A stretch of 64,000 nt of DNA, from assembly GCA_043101845.1 (NCBI GenBank), contig JBICHN010000011.1:186001-250000 (forward strand), written 5' to 3'. The notes beneath the pieces are model-generated. The model did not search any database. It saw only the letters and a program-made list of their open reading frames with translations, and was not told the DNA's origin. Position numbers and translations under genes: made by a program. Positions 7,309 through 18,613 of this stretch are shown piece after piece; within the stretch, counting starts at the first letter, position 1; the number at the start of each line of letters is the position of its first letter. This stretch comes from JBICHN01 sp043101845 (GTDB lineage: Bacteria > Planctomycetota > Phycisphaerae > Phycisphaerales > UBA5793).

Positions 7309-9170
7309 GCGAGATCAGCGCGAACCAGGTGCTCACCGCGGCGCCGACGGAAGAGCGCGGCGATCGGGTGCGTCCCTTCGACTGGCGCCTCACGAAGCGG
7401 CTGACCGGTCGAATGGCCCGCTACCCGAAGCTCTTCTGGATCGTCATGGCCCTGGCGATCCTGCTCGCGGGCGTGGGGAGCAGCATCCCCGTCGTGCTCA
7501 CCGAGACGATTCGCGGCCTCATCGGTGAAGAGTCCGCGCTTCAGGAATGGGTCGGCTGGCGCGGCGTCGCCTGGCTGCAGGCCGGCGTCTTCACGCTCGT
7601 CGCGCTCGCCGTCGTCTGGTACGCGATGATGCGCGCCCGGCAGTACCTCGTGAACGATCTCGCCGAGAAGATCGTCCATGATTTTCGCCGCGAGATCTTC
7701 GCGCATCTTCAGTCGCTCGGCATGGATTACTACGACCGCACGAAGGTCGGACGCATCCTGGCCCGGGGCACGAGCGATGTGCAGGCGATCCGCGGCGCCG
7801 TCGGAATGGTGGCGCCGCGCCTCGTCATCTCGGCGCTCCAGATGGTCTGGGCGCTCGCCTGGCTCTTTTACTACGACTGGGTTCTCGCGCTCATTGTGAT
7901 CCTCATCGCGCCCGTCATCTACGCGGCGAGCTGGAAACTGCGCCAGGGACTCTCCTCGGCCTACCGGGCGACCCAGGAGTCGTACGCCCTCATCACCGCG
8001 AACCTCGCCGAATCGATCGCGGGCATCCGGGTCACGAAGGCGTTCGCCCGCGAGCGGGTCAACGCGGGGATGTTCCGCGGGCTCTGCGAGCGCCATCGCG
8101 ACCGTCACCTCAGGACGGCGCGATACCAAGGCGTGTATGTCCCCATGATCGACATCGCGACGCAGTTGTTCATCGCGATCGCGCTGCTCGTCGGCGGCTA
8201 TCGCGTGAGCGAAGGGCTCATGACCGTCGGCGATCTGCTCGGCTTCATGATCATGACCGGCATGTTCTTCTCGCCGATCGCCATGGTCGCCGACATGTAC
8301 AATGTCGTCCTCCAGGGACTCGCCGGCGCCGAGCGGGTGTTCCGCCTGCTCGACACGCCGCCGCCCGCGCTCGATCCGCCCGATGACGAAGCCGAGCCAC
8401 TCCCGCGCTCCGCCCACGGCGCCCGCGTCGAGTTCGAGCATGTCACCTTCGGATACAACAAAGACCGGCGAGTGCTCGAGGACCTCTCGTTCGTCGCCGA
8501 GCCCGGGCAGACCATCGCGATCGTTGGTCACACGGGCAGCGGCAAGACCTCGATCATCAACCTCATCGGAAAGTTCTATCTGCACCAGGGGGGGCGAATC
8601 ACGATCGACGGGATCGACCTTCGTCGACTCCGCGCGAGCGACCTGCACGCCCAGATGGGCATCGTCCTTCAGGAGAACTTCCTTTTCACCGGCACGGTGA
8701 TGGACAACATCCGCTTCGCGCGGCCGGAGGCGACGGATGACGAGGTCATCGCGGTCTGTCGCCGGCTCGACTGTCTCGATGTGCTCGAGCGGCTGCCCGA
8801 CGGTCTGCGCACGGTCGTCGGCGAGCGCGGCGCGTCACTTTCGCTCGGTCAGCGGCAACTCACCTGTTTCGCGCGGGCGCTGCTCGCCGATCCGCGCCTG
8901 CTCATCCTCGACGAAGCGACGAGCGCCGTCGACACCGTCACCGAGGCGCGCGTGCAGGAGGCGCTCCATCGACTCGTCTCCGGCCGCACGAGCTTCGTCG
9001 TCGCGCACCGGCTGAGCACGATCCGCGACGCGGACCGCATTCTCGTCATGAAGTCGGGTCGCCTCGTCGAGCAGGGCACGCACGACGAACTTCTCGCCGC
9101 GGGCGGGTACTACGACAAGTTGCATCGCGAATTCGTGCGCACCACCGAGGGCGTGGACGCGACGTTCTGA
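7305..9170 (+). CDS. ABC exporter half-transporter, partner subunit
   Basis: Partner of the preceding gene, 621 aa, with six predicted helices and an ATPase domain. Walker A GHTGSGKTS is near residue 407, the Q-loop LQENFLFT follows, the signature is the altered LSLGQRQL near 511, and Walker B LLILDEATSAVD keeps the catalytic Glu near 531. In a head-to-tail dimer the altered signature would pair with the Asp-Walker B of the other subunit, giving one degenerate and one consensus ATP site. It ends 18 nt before a convergent gene. Confidence 0.92.
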   Translation: MSEISANQVLTAAPTEERGDRVRPFDWRLTKRLTGRMARYPKLFWIVMALAILLAGVGSSIPVVLTETIRGLIGEESALQEWVGWRGVAWLQAGVFTLVALAVVWYAMMRARQYLVNDLAEKIVHDFRREIFAHLQSLGMDYYDRTKVGRILARGTSDVQAIRGAVGMVAPRLVISALQMVWALAWLFYYDWVLALIVILIAPVIYAASWKLRQGLSSAYRATQESYALITANLAESIAGIRVTKAFARERVNAGMFRGLCERHRDRHLRTARYQGVYVPMIDIATQLFIAIALLVGGYRVSEGLMTVGDLLGFMIMTGMFFSPIAMVADMYNVVLQGLAGAERVFRLLDTPPPALDPPDDEAEPLPRSAHGARVEFEHVTFGYNKDRRVLEDLSFVAEPGQTIAIVGHTGSGKTSIINLIGKFYLHQGGRITIDGIDLRRLRASDLHAQMGIVLQENFLFTGTVMDNIRFARPEATDDEVIAVCRRLDCLDVLERLPDGLRTVVGERGASLSLGQRQLTCFARALLADPRLLILDEATSAVDTVTEARVQEALHRLVSGRTSFVVAHRLSTIRDADRILVMKSGRLVEQGTHDELLAAGGYYDKLHREFVRTTEGVDATF

Positions 9171-9188
9171 ATGGGTGGAGGGCGTCGC

Positions 9189-9860
9189 TCAGGTCGGATG
9201 GTTCCGCCCGTAGCGGTCGATCGTCTGCATGACCTTGCGATGAATCGTGTACGGCTTCGGGACCATGAGCCAGGCCGCCTCGTAGGTGTCGCTGCCCGCG
9301 GTCGCGAAGGCGAGCGTGCCGAGGCCGAAGAGCCGTTCGCGAATGCTCACCACGACGGCGAGATGCTGAATATTGCGCAACGGCGCCTGGAAGACGCGCC
9401 GGCGCAGAATACCCGAGAGAGCGAGCACGCGACGATCGGTGAGAATGTAGGTCTGGTTCCACCAGTCGAGCGCCTGCCAGATGAGCCGCGCCCCGACGAG
9501 CAGTGCGCCGAAGACGATCGCGTCGAATTGCGTCCAGCGCACGAACGGAAACTCGAACTGCGAGAGAAACGCGAGCAGGAGCACGATGAACGCCGCGGCG
9601 ACGAGGACGCCGAGTGACGAAAGCACGATGTAGAGCGGGCTCGGCTTGAGCAGGAAGATGATGATCTCCTCGTCGCCGAGCAGGTCGACCGGCACATTCG
9701 CCGTGGCGGGATTGAGCGTCGCCGCGCCTGCGCCGCCGGCGCCGGCCCCGGTAATCGCGTCGGCCTCCGACATGGCGCATTCATCGCGCATGGCGCGCGG
9801 CGCGTCGACCGTCGGCGACGGCGTGTCTCCGTCCGAACGGGCGTCTCGTGTTTCCGGCAT
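9189..9860 (-). CDS. PH-domain (bPH2/YdbS-like) membrane protein
   Basis: 223 aa. After a polar N-terminus of about 75 residues there are two adjacent hydrophobic helices (about residues 80-125), then a bacterial PH-like domain with the conserved ILTDRRVLALSGIL and the PLRNIQHLAVV strand. Bacterial PH2 proteins are membrane-associated and of poorly known function. The start ATG lies 3 nt after the stop of hpt, suggesting one operon; later ATGs at 9791 and 9773 are alternatives. The N-terminal 30 residues are low-complexity, so the start is moderately secure. Confidence 0.75.
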   Translation of the reverse strand: MPETRDARSDGDTPSPTVDAPRAMRDECAMSEADAITGAGAGGAGAATLNPATANVPVDLLGDEEIIIFLLKPSPLYIVLSSLGVLVAAAFIVLLLAFLSQFEFPFVRWTQFDAIVFGALLVGARLIWQALDWWNQTYILTDRRVLALSGILRRRVFQAPLRNIQHLAVVVSIRERLFGLGTLAFATAGSDTYEAAWLMVPKPYTIHRKVMQTIDRYGRNHPT

Positions 9861-9863
9861 GAG

Positions 9864-10442
9864 CTACAGCGCCTCCGCGCGAAGCGTCACGATGTCCGGG
9901 AGATTCCGGTAGTAATCATCATAATCGAGTCCGTAGCCGACCACGAACTCATCGGGAATGTCGAAGCCGACATAGTCGACCCGCACCTTCATGGCCGATT
10001 CCCGCTTCTTCCGCAGGAGCACGCAGGTCCGCACGCTTTCCGGACGCCGCTCCTCGATGATTGACTGGACGAGCTGAATCGTGCCGCCCGAATCGAGAAT
10101 GTCATCGACGATGACGACATGCCGGCCTTCGAGGTTCTCAGGGATCTCGCTGCGCAACGCGGCGCCCTTGCTCTCCATCGACTTTCCCGGGTAACTGCTC
10201 ACCGAGACGACGCCGATCTGCAGTTTCTGCGGCAGGTGACGGATGAGGTCCGCCACGAAGACGAGCGACCCGGTGAGGATCGGCATGAGCATGATCTCGG
10301 AGGGGTGACCCTCGAGCCCGTCGAGATCACGCGCGATCGCGCGGCCAAGCTCCTCGACCCGCGCGGCGATGTCCCGCCGATGGTACAGCACGCGATCAAT
10401 GTCGGATTTCATGCTTGCGGCGGCCATGCGTTCGTGAGTCAT
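9864..10442 (-). CDS. hpt: Hypoxanthine phosphoribosyltransferase
   Basis: Purine salvage enzyme converting hypoxanthine or guanine plus PRPP into IMP or GMP in the cytoplasm. The PRPP-binding loop VVIVDDILDSGGT is intact, as are the PILTGSLVFVADL strand and the C-terminal VGYGLDYDDYYRNLP, which contacts the base. ATG 10442 is selected because a GGAGGG lies 7 nt upstream; the frame stays open further upstream through an 8-bp repeat tract and should not be included. The PH-domain gene follows 3 nt downstream. Confidence 0.92.
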   Translation of the reverse strand: MTHERMAAASMKSDIDRVLYHRRDIAARVEELGRAIARDLDGLEGHPSEIMLMPILTGSLVFVADLIRHLPQKLQIGVVSVSSYPGKSMESKGAALRSEIPENLEGRHVVIVDDILDSGGTIQLVQSIIEERRPESVRTCVLLRKKRESAMKVRVDYVGFDIPDEFVVGYGLDYDDYYRNLPDIVTLRAEAL

Positions 10443-10520
10443 CTTCAGGCCCTCCGCGCACGAAGTCGAGAACCAATTCGCGCTCGAGCCCGCAAACACT
10501 CCAAGCCTTTCACCCTCTAT

Positions 10521-10560
10521 GCCTTCGTGCCTTCGTGCCTTCGTGCCTTCGTGCCTTCCC
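10521..10560. repeat. 8-bp microsatellite, four copies plus one degenerate
   Basis: GCCTTCGT repeated four times (10521-10552) followed by GCCTTCCC. It lies between the terminator of the pseudopilin gene and the hpt start. The same 8-mer, in reverse complement, forms a 10-copy array at 57391-57470. Confidence 0.95.
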
Positions 10561-10561
10561 A

Positions 10562-10599
10562 AAACAAAGGACCCTCCGATCGACGGGTCGATCGGAGGG
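10562..10599 (-). terminator. Terminator of the 10668 pseudopilin gene
   Basis: A perfect 13-bp stem, CCCTCCGATCGAC (10572-10584) pairing with 10587-10599, is followed on the minus strand by CCTTTGTTTT. It sits about 70 nt downstream of the pseudopilin stop. Confidence 0.85.
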
Positions 10600-10667
10600 C
10601 CTTGGTGATGGAGTAGACGGCGTCATCCTGCCTTCATGTTTGGATGACGCGTCGCCGGCGTCGGTGA

Positions 10668-11639
10668 TCAGCCGCCGCCGTACTGAACAATATCATCAAA
10701 TCGTTCGAGGACATCCGGCTCGTCCGGACTCAGCCCCACGCCCTCGACGGTTTCGCGATCGAAATACACCTGGTCGGGGCCGGCCGACATGATGATGTAC
10801 CGGCTCCGGGCCGTGCCGGGCATCGCGGGATGCTCGGCGATGAGCTGGCCGAGCGTAATCGCGTCGCGCTGGTTGTCGGCGCTGAGCAGACTTCTCGCCT
10901 GCTGGTCGATGACGGAACGGTTCTTGTTCACCGCGAGGACCGAACTGTTCGCGTAGCTCTGGAACGAACTGATGTAGTACGAGGCCGACTCGGTCGAGAT
11001 CGCTTCGAGGTCGACGATGCGGCTGTTGTTCAGCGTCGACTTCTGGCCGGAGTGCCGCCAGAAGAGGATCGGCGCGCCGAAGGCGTCGACGAGATCGGGG
11101 AACGCGTCGTCGCCGGAGGTCGGCTGATTGTTGTCCACATCATCCTGACCGAGCTGCCCCTGGACATAGAACAGGTCTTCGGGCTGCGGCTGGAAGTACG
11201 CGGCGTACTTCGTATCGCCGATGACCGGACCGCGGCCGATGTCGTCGCGGTAGATGTCGAGGCCGCCGAGGTCGAAGGTGTCACCCGTGTCGCCTCGGGC
11301 TTCGAGCCCGCCCATGAGATCGAGCAGGGCGTTCTCCGTGCCGCTCCACTCGTTGTAGATCGTGTTGTCGCCGCAGAGTTCGCGCTCGCTGAGCACGCCC
11401 GGATAGCGGCCGATGGACTGGTAGAAGCTGTCGGCGGCCATGCCGAGGTTCGCCATGAGATTCGAGGTCTGCGTCTTGCGGGCGCCGCGCCGAACCCCGG
11501 CGAGGGCGGGCAGAAGCAGGCCGACGAGGAGCACGATAATGCCGATCACGACGAGGAGTTCGACGATCGTGAAGCCCCGGCCCGGACGGCCCGCCCGATG
11601 TTCGTAAGTCCGCTTGCGGAGGCGGCTTCGTGGATTCAT
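10668..11639 (-). CDS. GspG/prepilin-like protein
   Basis: 323 aa with a 22-residue positive N-terminus followed by the prepilin cleavage/methylation motif FTIVELLVVIGIIVLLVG. After the membrane helix the sequence resembles type II secretion major pseudopilins (SFYQSIGRYPG) but continues much longer than GspG and lacks the H-x9-DG tail of the 1426-3986 triplet. Probably exported and processed by prepilin peptidase; function unknown. Single-gene transcription unit with its own terminator at 10562-10599. Confidence 0.8.
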   Translation of the reverse strand: MNPRSRLRKRTYEHRAGRPGRGFTIVELLVVIGIIVLLVGLLLPALAGVRRGARKTQTSNLMANLGMAADSFYQSIGRYPGVLSERELCGDNTIYNEWSGTENALLDLMGGLEARGDTGDTFDLGGLDIYRDDIGRGPVIGDTKYAAYFQPQPEDLFYVQGQLGQDDVDNNQPTSGDDAFPDLVDAFGAPILFWRHSGQKSTLNNSRIVDLEAISTESASYYISSFQSYANSSVLAVNKNRSVIDQQARSLLSADNQRDAITLGQLIAEHPAMPGTARSRYIIMSAGPDQVYFDRETVEGVGLSPDEPDVLERFDDIVQYGGG

Positions 11640-11718
11640 TCGATTCGATCCTTTCCGCGGTCTGCGACCGACTTCCTGATTCCCTGCGCTCGTGGGCCGC
11701 GGCCGATAAACGACAGCG

Positions 11719-11748
11719 GCGGCGTGCCTTTCTCAGCGCACACGCCGC
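11719..11748 (-). terminator. Weak hairpin downstream of tmk
   Basis: GCGGCGTG (11719-11726) can pair with CACGCCGC (11741-11748). The minus-strand tail has only a short T run (CGTTTATC), so termination is uncertain. It lies about 70 nt past the tmk stop. Confidence 0.35.
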
Positions 11749-11819
11749 CCGCTCATCCACTCTGAAGTCTATCTGATAACCGCACCCGATGCGAGGAAAT
11801 TCCCTTCCGGGTCGCCGAT

Positions 11820-12473
11820 TCACCCACCCCGCGTGAAACGCGCCCGCAGGCCCTCGAGGAGCCGCTCGAAGACCGTTTCGGCGTCCGCCGTGGCGTCGAC
11901 GACGAGGTACCGAGCCGGCTCCGCCGCGGCTTGGTCAAGGTATCCCTGACGGACACGACGATGGAACGCGGCTCCCTTCGCCTCCATGCGGTCGAGCAAG
12001 GGGTTGAGGCGGCTCGCGGCGGTTCGCTCGTCGACATCGAAGACGACGACGAGATCGGGCCACGCGGCGCCGCAGGCGATCCGGGCCGCGGCCTCGATGT
12101 CGGCCAGCGCGAGCCCTCCCGCGGCGCCCTGGTACGCGAGCGTCGAGCTCACGAACCGATCCGCGAGCACAAGTTCGCCCCGATCGAGGCAGGGCTGGAT
12201 GCGATCCTGGACGAGCTGCGCCCGGCTCGCCATATAGAGGAGCATCTCGCAGCGGAGGTCCATCCCCTCGTTCGCCGGGTCGAGGAGCACTTCGCGGATC
12301 TGCTCGCCGATCGAAGTGCCGCCCGGCTCGCGGACCTCGCAGACCTCGACGCCGCGCGTCGTGACGAGGTCGGCGAAACGCCGGAACTGCGTCGATTTGC
12401 CGGAGCCGTCCGGGCCGTCGAAGACGAGAAAGCGGCCGCCGAGCGTCGTGAGCCAGTCGAGTGAGGTTCGCAC
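11820..12473 (-). CDS. tmk: Thymidylate kinase
   Basis: Phosphorylates dTMP to dTDP. Walker A is GPDGSGKST, followed by the DRx-like REPGGTSIGEQIREVLL and the catalytic DRFVSSTLAYQGAAGG segment. The LID part (ASRLNPLLDRMEAKGAAFHR) is family-like. The frame is open to 12587, but that would include the ftsH terminator at 12540-12569, so GTG 12473 is preferred, giving 217 aa, a normal length. No good SD is seen. It is probably transcribed from a promoter between 12473 and the terminator. Confidence 0.88.
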   Translation of the reverse strand: MRTSLDWLTTLGGRFLVFDGPDGSGKSTQFRRFADLVTTRGVEVCEVREPGGTSIGEQIREVLLDPANEGMDLRCEMLLYMASRAQLVQDRIQPCLDRGELVLADRFVSSTLAYQGAAGGLALADIEAAARIACGAAWPDLVVVFDVDERTAASRLNPLLDRMEAKGAAFHRRVRQGYLDQAAAEPARYLVVDATADAETVFERLLEGLRARFTRGG

Positions 12474-12539
12474 GGCGGCACTATCGCAGATCGTTCGATG
12501 AAGGCAACCGACGCAGGGAGACGAGCGGCGACTTCCCAT

Positions 12540-12569
12540 GAAAAAGGCCCCGCGCCGAAGCGCGGGGCC
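12540..12569 (-). terminator. Terminator of ftsH
   Basis: GGCCCCGCGC (12546-12555), tetraloop, GCGCGGGGCC (12560-12569), followed on the minus strand by TTTTTC. It lies 30 nt after the ftsH stop. Confidence 0.92.
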
Positions 12570-12599
12570 GGGAGCGTTCATTTGCATTCGAGTCGAGCG

Positions 12600-14651
<2,052 letters not shown>

Positions 14652-14854
14652 GCAATCGTGGTTCCCAGGGGGGTTCGGGGTCACTCCGGGACCGGCCCGG
14701 TCAACGCTTCACCCGGCTCAGCCCTCCTCGCGACGAGCGACACACCCGCTACTACGCCTCATCGGACGAATCGGATCGCCGCTGCGTTCACGATTTCCCT
14801 GTTCCGGGAGACTGTAGGGCGTCGCCATGCGCGAGGTCCGAAAACCGGCGTGTC

Positions 14855-15397
14855 TCACCATTCATCCCGCATGGCGTCCACGATTTCGCGGGCGAGCTCC
14901 TCGGCGATGTCGAATTCCGCGAATTCCTGACGCTCGAGCGCGGGGAGTGATGGGATGTACAGGGCGCCTGCCCGGAAGTTCTTCCGCGCCGCGAGCGTGC
15001 GACCGCTCCGGTGATCAATCCATTCGAAATCGACGGTCGCGGAGTAAATAAGTTCCTGCACGAGCCCCGAGCCGCGCTGCTGGCTCAGCTTTTCCTTCTC
15101 AACGCCGGTGATGACGGCCTCGAGCGTGGTGTCCGCCATCGCCGTCGACGACACGACGCGGTACGGCGTTCGCGCGTGGATCTCCTTGATGAGCGCATCG
15201 GTGATGTCGCGCTCGAGACCCGTCGCGAGCGTGCGATTCTCGAAGATCGGAACCGCGATCGTCGAAACCTCGCCGGGGAAGATCGACTCGTTCGAATAAC
15301 CCCCCGGTCCGGCGCATCCGCCGAGTCCGACCATGCTGGCGAGCGTTGCGATCGCGATCGCAACGGACGCCGCGAGACGGCGCCATCGATCACCCAT
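14855..15397 (-). CDS. LptE-like LPS-assembly lipoprotein
   Basis: 180 aa. A signal peptide ends in the lipobox LGGCAG near residue 27, indicating a lipoprotein. The fold is that of the LptE family: VSTIAVPIFENRTLATGLERDITDALIKEI, then TPYRVV and beta strands. In Gram-negatives LptE plugs the LptD barrel that inserts LPS into the outer membrane. The start ATG 15397 overlaps the stop of the upstream BamD-like gene by 8 nt, so both are co-translated. LptD is not in the window. Confidence 0.75.
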   Translation of the reverse strand: MGDRWRRLAASVAIAIATLASMVGLGGCAGPGGYSNESIFPGEVSTIAVPIFENRTLATGLERDITDALIKEIHARTPYRVVSSTAMADTTLEAVITGVEKEKLSQQRGSGLVQELIYSATVDFEWIDHRSGRTLAARKNFRAGALYIPSLPALERQEFAEFDIAEELAREIVDAMRDEW

Positions 15398-16472
15398 CGG
15401 TCGTCGCACGGGCGGCCTCCTCTGCGCTCTCTTCGGCTGAGCGTTCGTCGTCGGTGGCCGCGGCGGTGTCCGCCGTCACCGGCGGGTCGATCTCGTCGAC
15501 TTCGAGCCAGCCGCGCTCGACCATCTGGTCATACGCAAGTCCGGCGGCGACGGTGTCGGGATACACGCGAATGAGCCGCTTCATCACGAAGAGCGCCGAG
15601 ACCGGATCATTCCGACGCAGGTACCACGACACCTGGGCGTACATCTGCTCGGCGTCCGACTCGTCGATACGGCGGCGCAACCCTTCCGATCCCATCGCCT
15701 GCGCTTCCGCGGGATACCGCACCTCCATGCGCTCGAGCCACGATCGGGCCTCGTAGAGCCCCGACGGATCAAACCGCGGCCCCCGGTAGGTCGCGAGGTG
15801 CGCGTAGATCAGACGACGCATCGCATCGGGAAGATCCGACGCCTCCGGATGATTCTGCAGGAACAGGTCGTACGCGATCGTCGCCGACTCCATGTCGCGT
15901 CGTCGGTAATACAACTCGGCCAACGCGCGGCCGGCGCGCTCGGCGAGCTGGCTTCCCGGCGTCCGCTCCTGAATCCGAATGAGCAATTCCTCCGCCTCGC
16001 TGTAGGCGGATCCCCAGCGCAACCCCCAGATCTTTCGTTTCACGCCGCGCGCGAACATGACTGCGATCTCGTACTCACGCTCGAGGGCGCGGAGAAAGGC
16101 TTCGCTTCCCGGGTACACCCGCGCGACATACTCGTAGTCGTAGAGCGCCTTGTAATACTCGCGCTGGTAATAGAGCGCCTCGCCACGGAGGAGATAGGCC
16201 TCCGGCGTAAGCGTGTGATCCGGATACCGGTCGATGAAGGCGTCCGCCTGCGCCCGGGCGTCCCGGTAACGGCCCGCGGCGAGGCTCTGCCGCGCCCGCG
16301 CGAGCATGCGCTCCGCCGACCCGGGGAGCGGCTCGTCAGTTACGGTCCACACGCCGGGCTCGCTCAACTCGCGCTCGGTCGTCACGGCCTGACCGTGCGC
16401 TGTCAACGAGAAGACCGGTCCGAGCGCGGCGGCGAGAATGACGATGAAGACGAGTCGGTTGCTCTGAATCAT
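15390..16472 (-). CDS. BamD/YbgF-like TPR periplasmic protein
   Basis: 360 aa from ATG 16472, chosen because it begins a signal peptide (MIQSNRLVFIVILAAALG). It holds consecutive TPR-like helices: AERMLARARQSLAAGRYRDA, YLLRGEALYYQREYYKALYD, ALAELYYRRRDMESATIAYD. This is the pattern of outer membrane assembly factor BamD/YfiO and related tol-pal proteins. No lipobox cysteine is evident after the signal, unlike classical BamD, so the role is less certain. The acidic Ala/Glu-rich tail overlaps the lptE-like gene. Co-expression with LptE points to outer membrane biogenesis. Confidence 0.65.
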   Translation of the reverse strand: MIQSNRLVFIVILAAALGPVFSLTAHGQAVTTERELSEPGVWTVTDEPLPGSAERMLARARQSLAAGRYRDARAQADAFIDRYPDHTLTPEAYLLRGEALYYQREYYKALYDYEYVARVYPGSEAFLRALEREYEIAVMFARGVKRKIWGLRWGSAYSEAEELLIRIQERTPGSQLAERAGRALAELYYRRRDMESATIAYDLFLQNHPEASDLPDAMRRLIYAHLATYRGPRFDPSGLYEARSWLERMEVRYPAEAQAMGSEGLRRRIDESDAEQMYAQVSWYLRRNDPVSALFVMKRLIRVYPDTVAAGLAYDQMVERGWLEVDEIDPPVTADTAAATDDERSAEESAEEAARATTDG

Positions 16473-16548
16473 GAGGCGGCATGATAGAGCCGGCCCGGCG
16501 CCGCGCCAACCTGATCCGGATCCGCGCGGCGCGCCCGTGGCGCCGGGC

Positions 16549-16584
16549 GAAAACGAGCGACGCGGCCGGTCGACCGGCCGCGTC
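16549..16584 (-). terminator. Terminator of the 16618 gene
   Basis: A 26-nt perfect palindrome at 16559-16584 (GACGCGGCCGG, TCGA loop, CCGGCCGCGTC) is followed on the minus strand by GCTCGTTTTCG. It lies 34 nt past the stop. Confidence 0.8.
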
Positions 16585-16617
16585 GCGTTCAAATCAGGGT
16601 CAGACGACATGACCCGC

Positions 16618-18363
16618 TCAGAAGAGCGGCTCATCCGTGTCGGCGCCGCCCGCGTCCGGATCGGCCGCCATCTGGGCCTGCATGCCGAACTCGACCGCGG
16701 TCTTGATGAGCGGGGCCGGGATGACCATCACGGCATGGAGAGCGCCGTTCTCCGACTCGACCGCGCCGGCGATCGGCGGCGTGCCGGTAAACGCGTCCAT
16801 GTTCGCGCCGGGTATCGCCATCGCGAGCATCGGGCCCGCCATCGACATGATGCCCTCCGCGCCGAGATAGAACCGCATGATGGCTTCCTCGGGCAGAAGC
16901 GAGTTCACCGATTCGATCATGTCGTTCTCGGCGAGGCCGTCGCTCAGGCCGCCCGCCTCTTCGAGCATCGAGCCGAGGAGCACCTTGTTCATCGCGAGCG
17001 TCTGAATGACGCCACCGTCGAACTCGGCGACATAGCCGCGCATCCCGGCGGGGCCGAACATCATCGACACCGCCTGCTGGGCCTGCATCATCTCCGGCGG
17101 GAAACGCATGCGGACCTGGTACTTGTCGACCGTCGTCCCCGCGACCTCTTCGACCTCGCTCTCGTAGCTCGTCGTGTAGCTCGCGCCCTCGATCTCCTGG
17201 CCGTTCATCTCGGTGATGGACTGCTTCATGATCTCGCGCAGCTCATCGTTGTCACCGGCGTAGAGGAGAACCATCTGGTTGAACAGGCCGCCCATGATGC
17301 CCGCCGGTGACGGGTAGAGCACGCCCGCGGCGCCTTCGGCCTGGCGATAGAGCTGCGTGGTCGCGGTATCCGGTTTCTCGGCGAGATCGGGATTGATCTC
17401 GCGCATCTTCGTCTTGAGGTAGTCGCCGAGCCCCATGAGGTCGGCCGCGTCAAGATCCGCGGCGAACGCGAAGATGTAGGGCTTGTTCGGGAAGTGCTCG
17501 AGGAGTTCGATCGAGTCGCCGTCACCCGTGAAGAATCCCGCGATCGAGCCGTCCTTCTTCCACTGCACGGACTTGTGGAACGCGAGGCCGTCGCCGTTCA
17601 TCGACACGCCGAAGATGAGACCGTCGGTCTGATTGATCATCTCCGTGACGAAAGTCTCGGCCGCGGCCTGCATCTCCTCGATATCCGCCGGATTGGCGCC
17701 ACCCATACCCGCCGCCATCGCGCCCATCTCGGTCATCTGCTGCCGCATCGCGGGGAGAATGACCTGATCGAGTCCGGCCGGATCGACCATGATGATGATG
17801 TCCGAGGCCTGAACGACCTCTTCGCCAAGCGTGCCGAGGCGCTGCTCGAAGTGATCCTGCACATCCTCGCCTGTGGTGTAGTTCGCGACGAGGTCGCGGG
17901 ACGGGCTGAGCACGGCGTGACCATCGAGATTCTTCGCATAGATTGATTCGCCTTCGATGGCGCCGACGAAGAGGTCGCCATCCGCGCTTCCGCCCATCGA
18001 CGCGACGAACCCGTCGAAGTCACTCACCGGAATGAGCGCGACCATGGGCGGCTCGTCGTTCTCCCAGCGGTCCTTGAGGACGACAATGCCGAACGAGCCG
18101 TCGAGATCGATCGACTCCATGTTGAACCCGGCGTCGACGAACATGTCCGACGGCTGGCCGACGGGCATGCCGCCGAGGCCGATCGCGTCGATGAACGACT
18201 TCCAGTGTTCATTGACCTCGGACATACTGTCGACCGCCACGATGATCTGGGCGTCGGCGGGCGCCTTGGACAACATCGCCGGCCACTGCGCCATCGCGCT
18301 CGAGCCGACGAGAAGTCCGGCGGCGACGACCGAACATCCAACCCTTGCATCCATACCCAGCAT
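16618..18363 (-). CDS. Exported protein of unknown function
   Basis: 581 aa from ATG 18363, which has GAGGAG about 9 nt upstream. A clear signal peptide is present, with cleavage expected after SSAMA (about residue 26). The mature part begins KAPADAQIIVAVDSMSEVNE and alternates acidic strands and Met/Gly-rich helices, resembling large periplasmic proteins of the DUF3352 kind; this is weak similarity by eye only. There are no further membrane helices beyond moderately hydrophobic stretches. It is a single-gene unit with its own terminator. No catalytic motif was recognised. Confidence 0.7.
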   Translation of the reverse strand: MLGMDARVGCSVVAAGLLVGSSAMAQWPAMLSKAPADAQIIVAVDSMSEVNEHWKSFIDAIGLGGMPVGQPSDMFVDAGFNMESIDLDGSFGIVVLKDRWENDEPPMVALIPVSDFDGFVASMGGSADGDLFVGAIEGESIYAKNLDGHAVLSPSRDLVANYTTGEDVQDHFEQRLGTLGEEVVQASDIIIMVDPAGLDQVILPAMRQQMTEMGAMAAGMGGANPADIEEMQAAAETFVTEMINQTDGLIFGVSMNGDGLAFHKSVQWKKDGSIAGFFTGDGDSIELLEHFPNKPYIFAFAADLDAADLMGLGDYLKTKMREINPDLAEKPDTATTQLYRQAEGAAGVLYPSPAGIMGGLFNQMVLLYAGDNDELREIMKQSITEMNGQEIEGASYTTSYESEVEEVAGTTVDKYQVRMRFPPEMMQAQQAVSMMFGPAGMRGYVAEFDGGVIQTLAMNKVLLGSMLEEAGGLSDGLAENDMIESVNSLLPEEAIMRFYLGAEGIMSMAGPMLAMAIPGANMDAFTGTPPIAGAVESENGALHAVMVIPAPLIKTAVEFGMQAQMAADPDAGGADTDEPLF

Positions 18364-18613
18364 GATTCGAAACTCCTCTTTCTTTCCTTCGCAGGAAGGG
18401 GATACGACTTCGGTACGCATTGAAGAGCGGCACGCGCGCGACGCGGCCGCTCATTCGGGGGACACTCGAAGACACGGCTCGCTTCGACGCATTCCCACCC
18501 GTTCGCGGGACTCCGGATGCTACGGCTGTCCCGGCGGATCGGGCCAGCGGACGGCGCGGACCGCCCCCGCTTGAGGCTTCTACCCCAGTCATCCGGTCCC
18601 GTTACGGGCGGAT

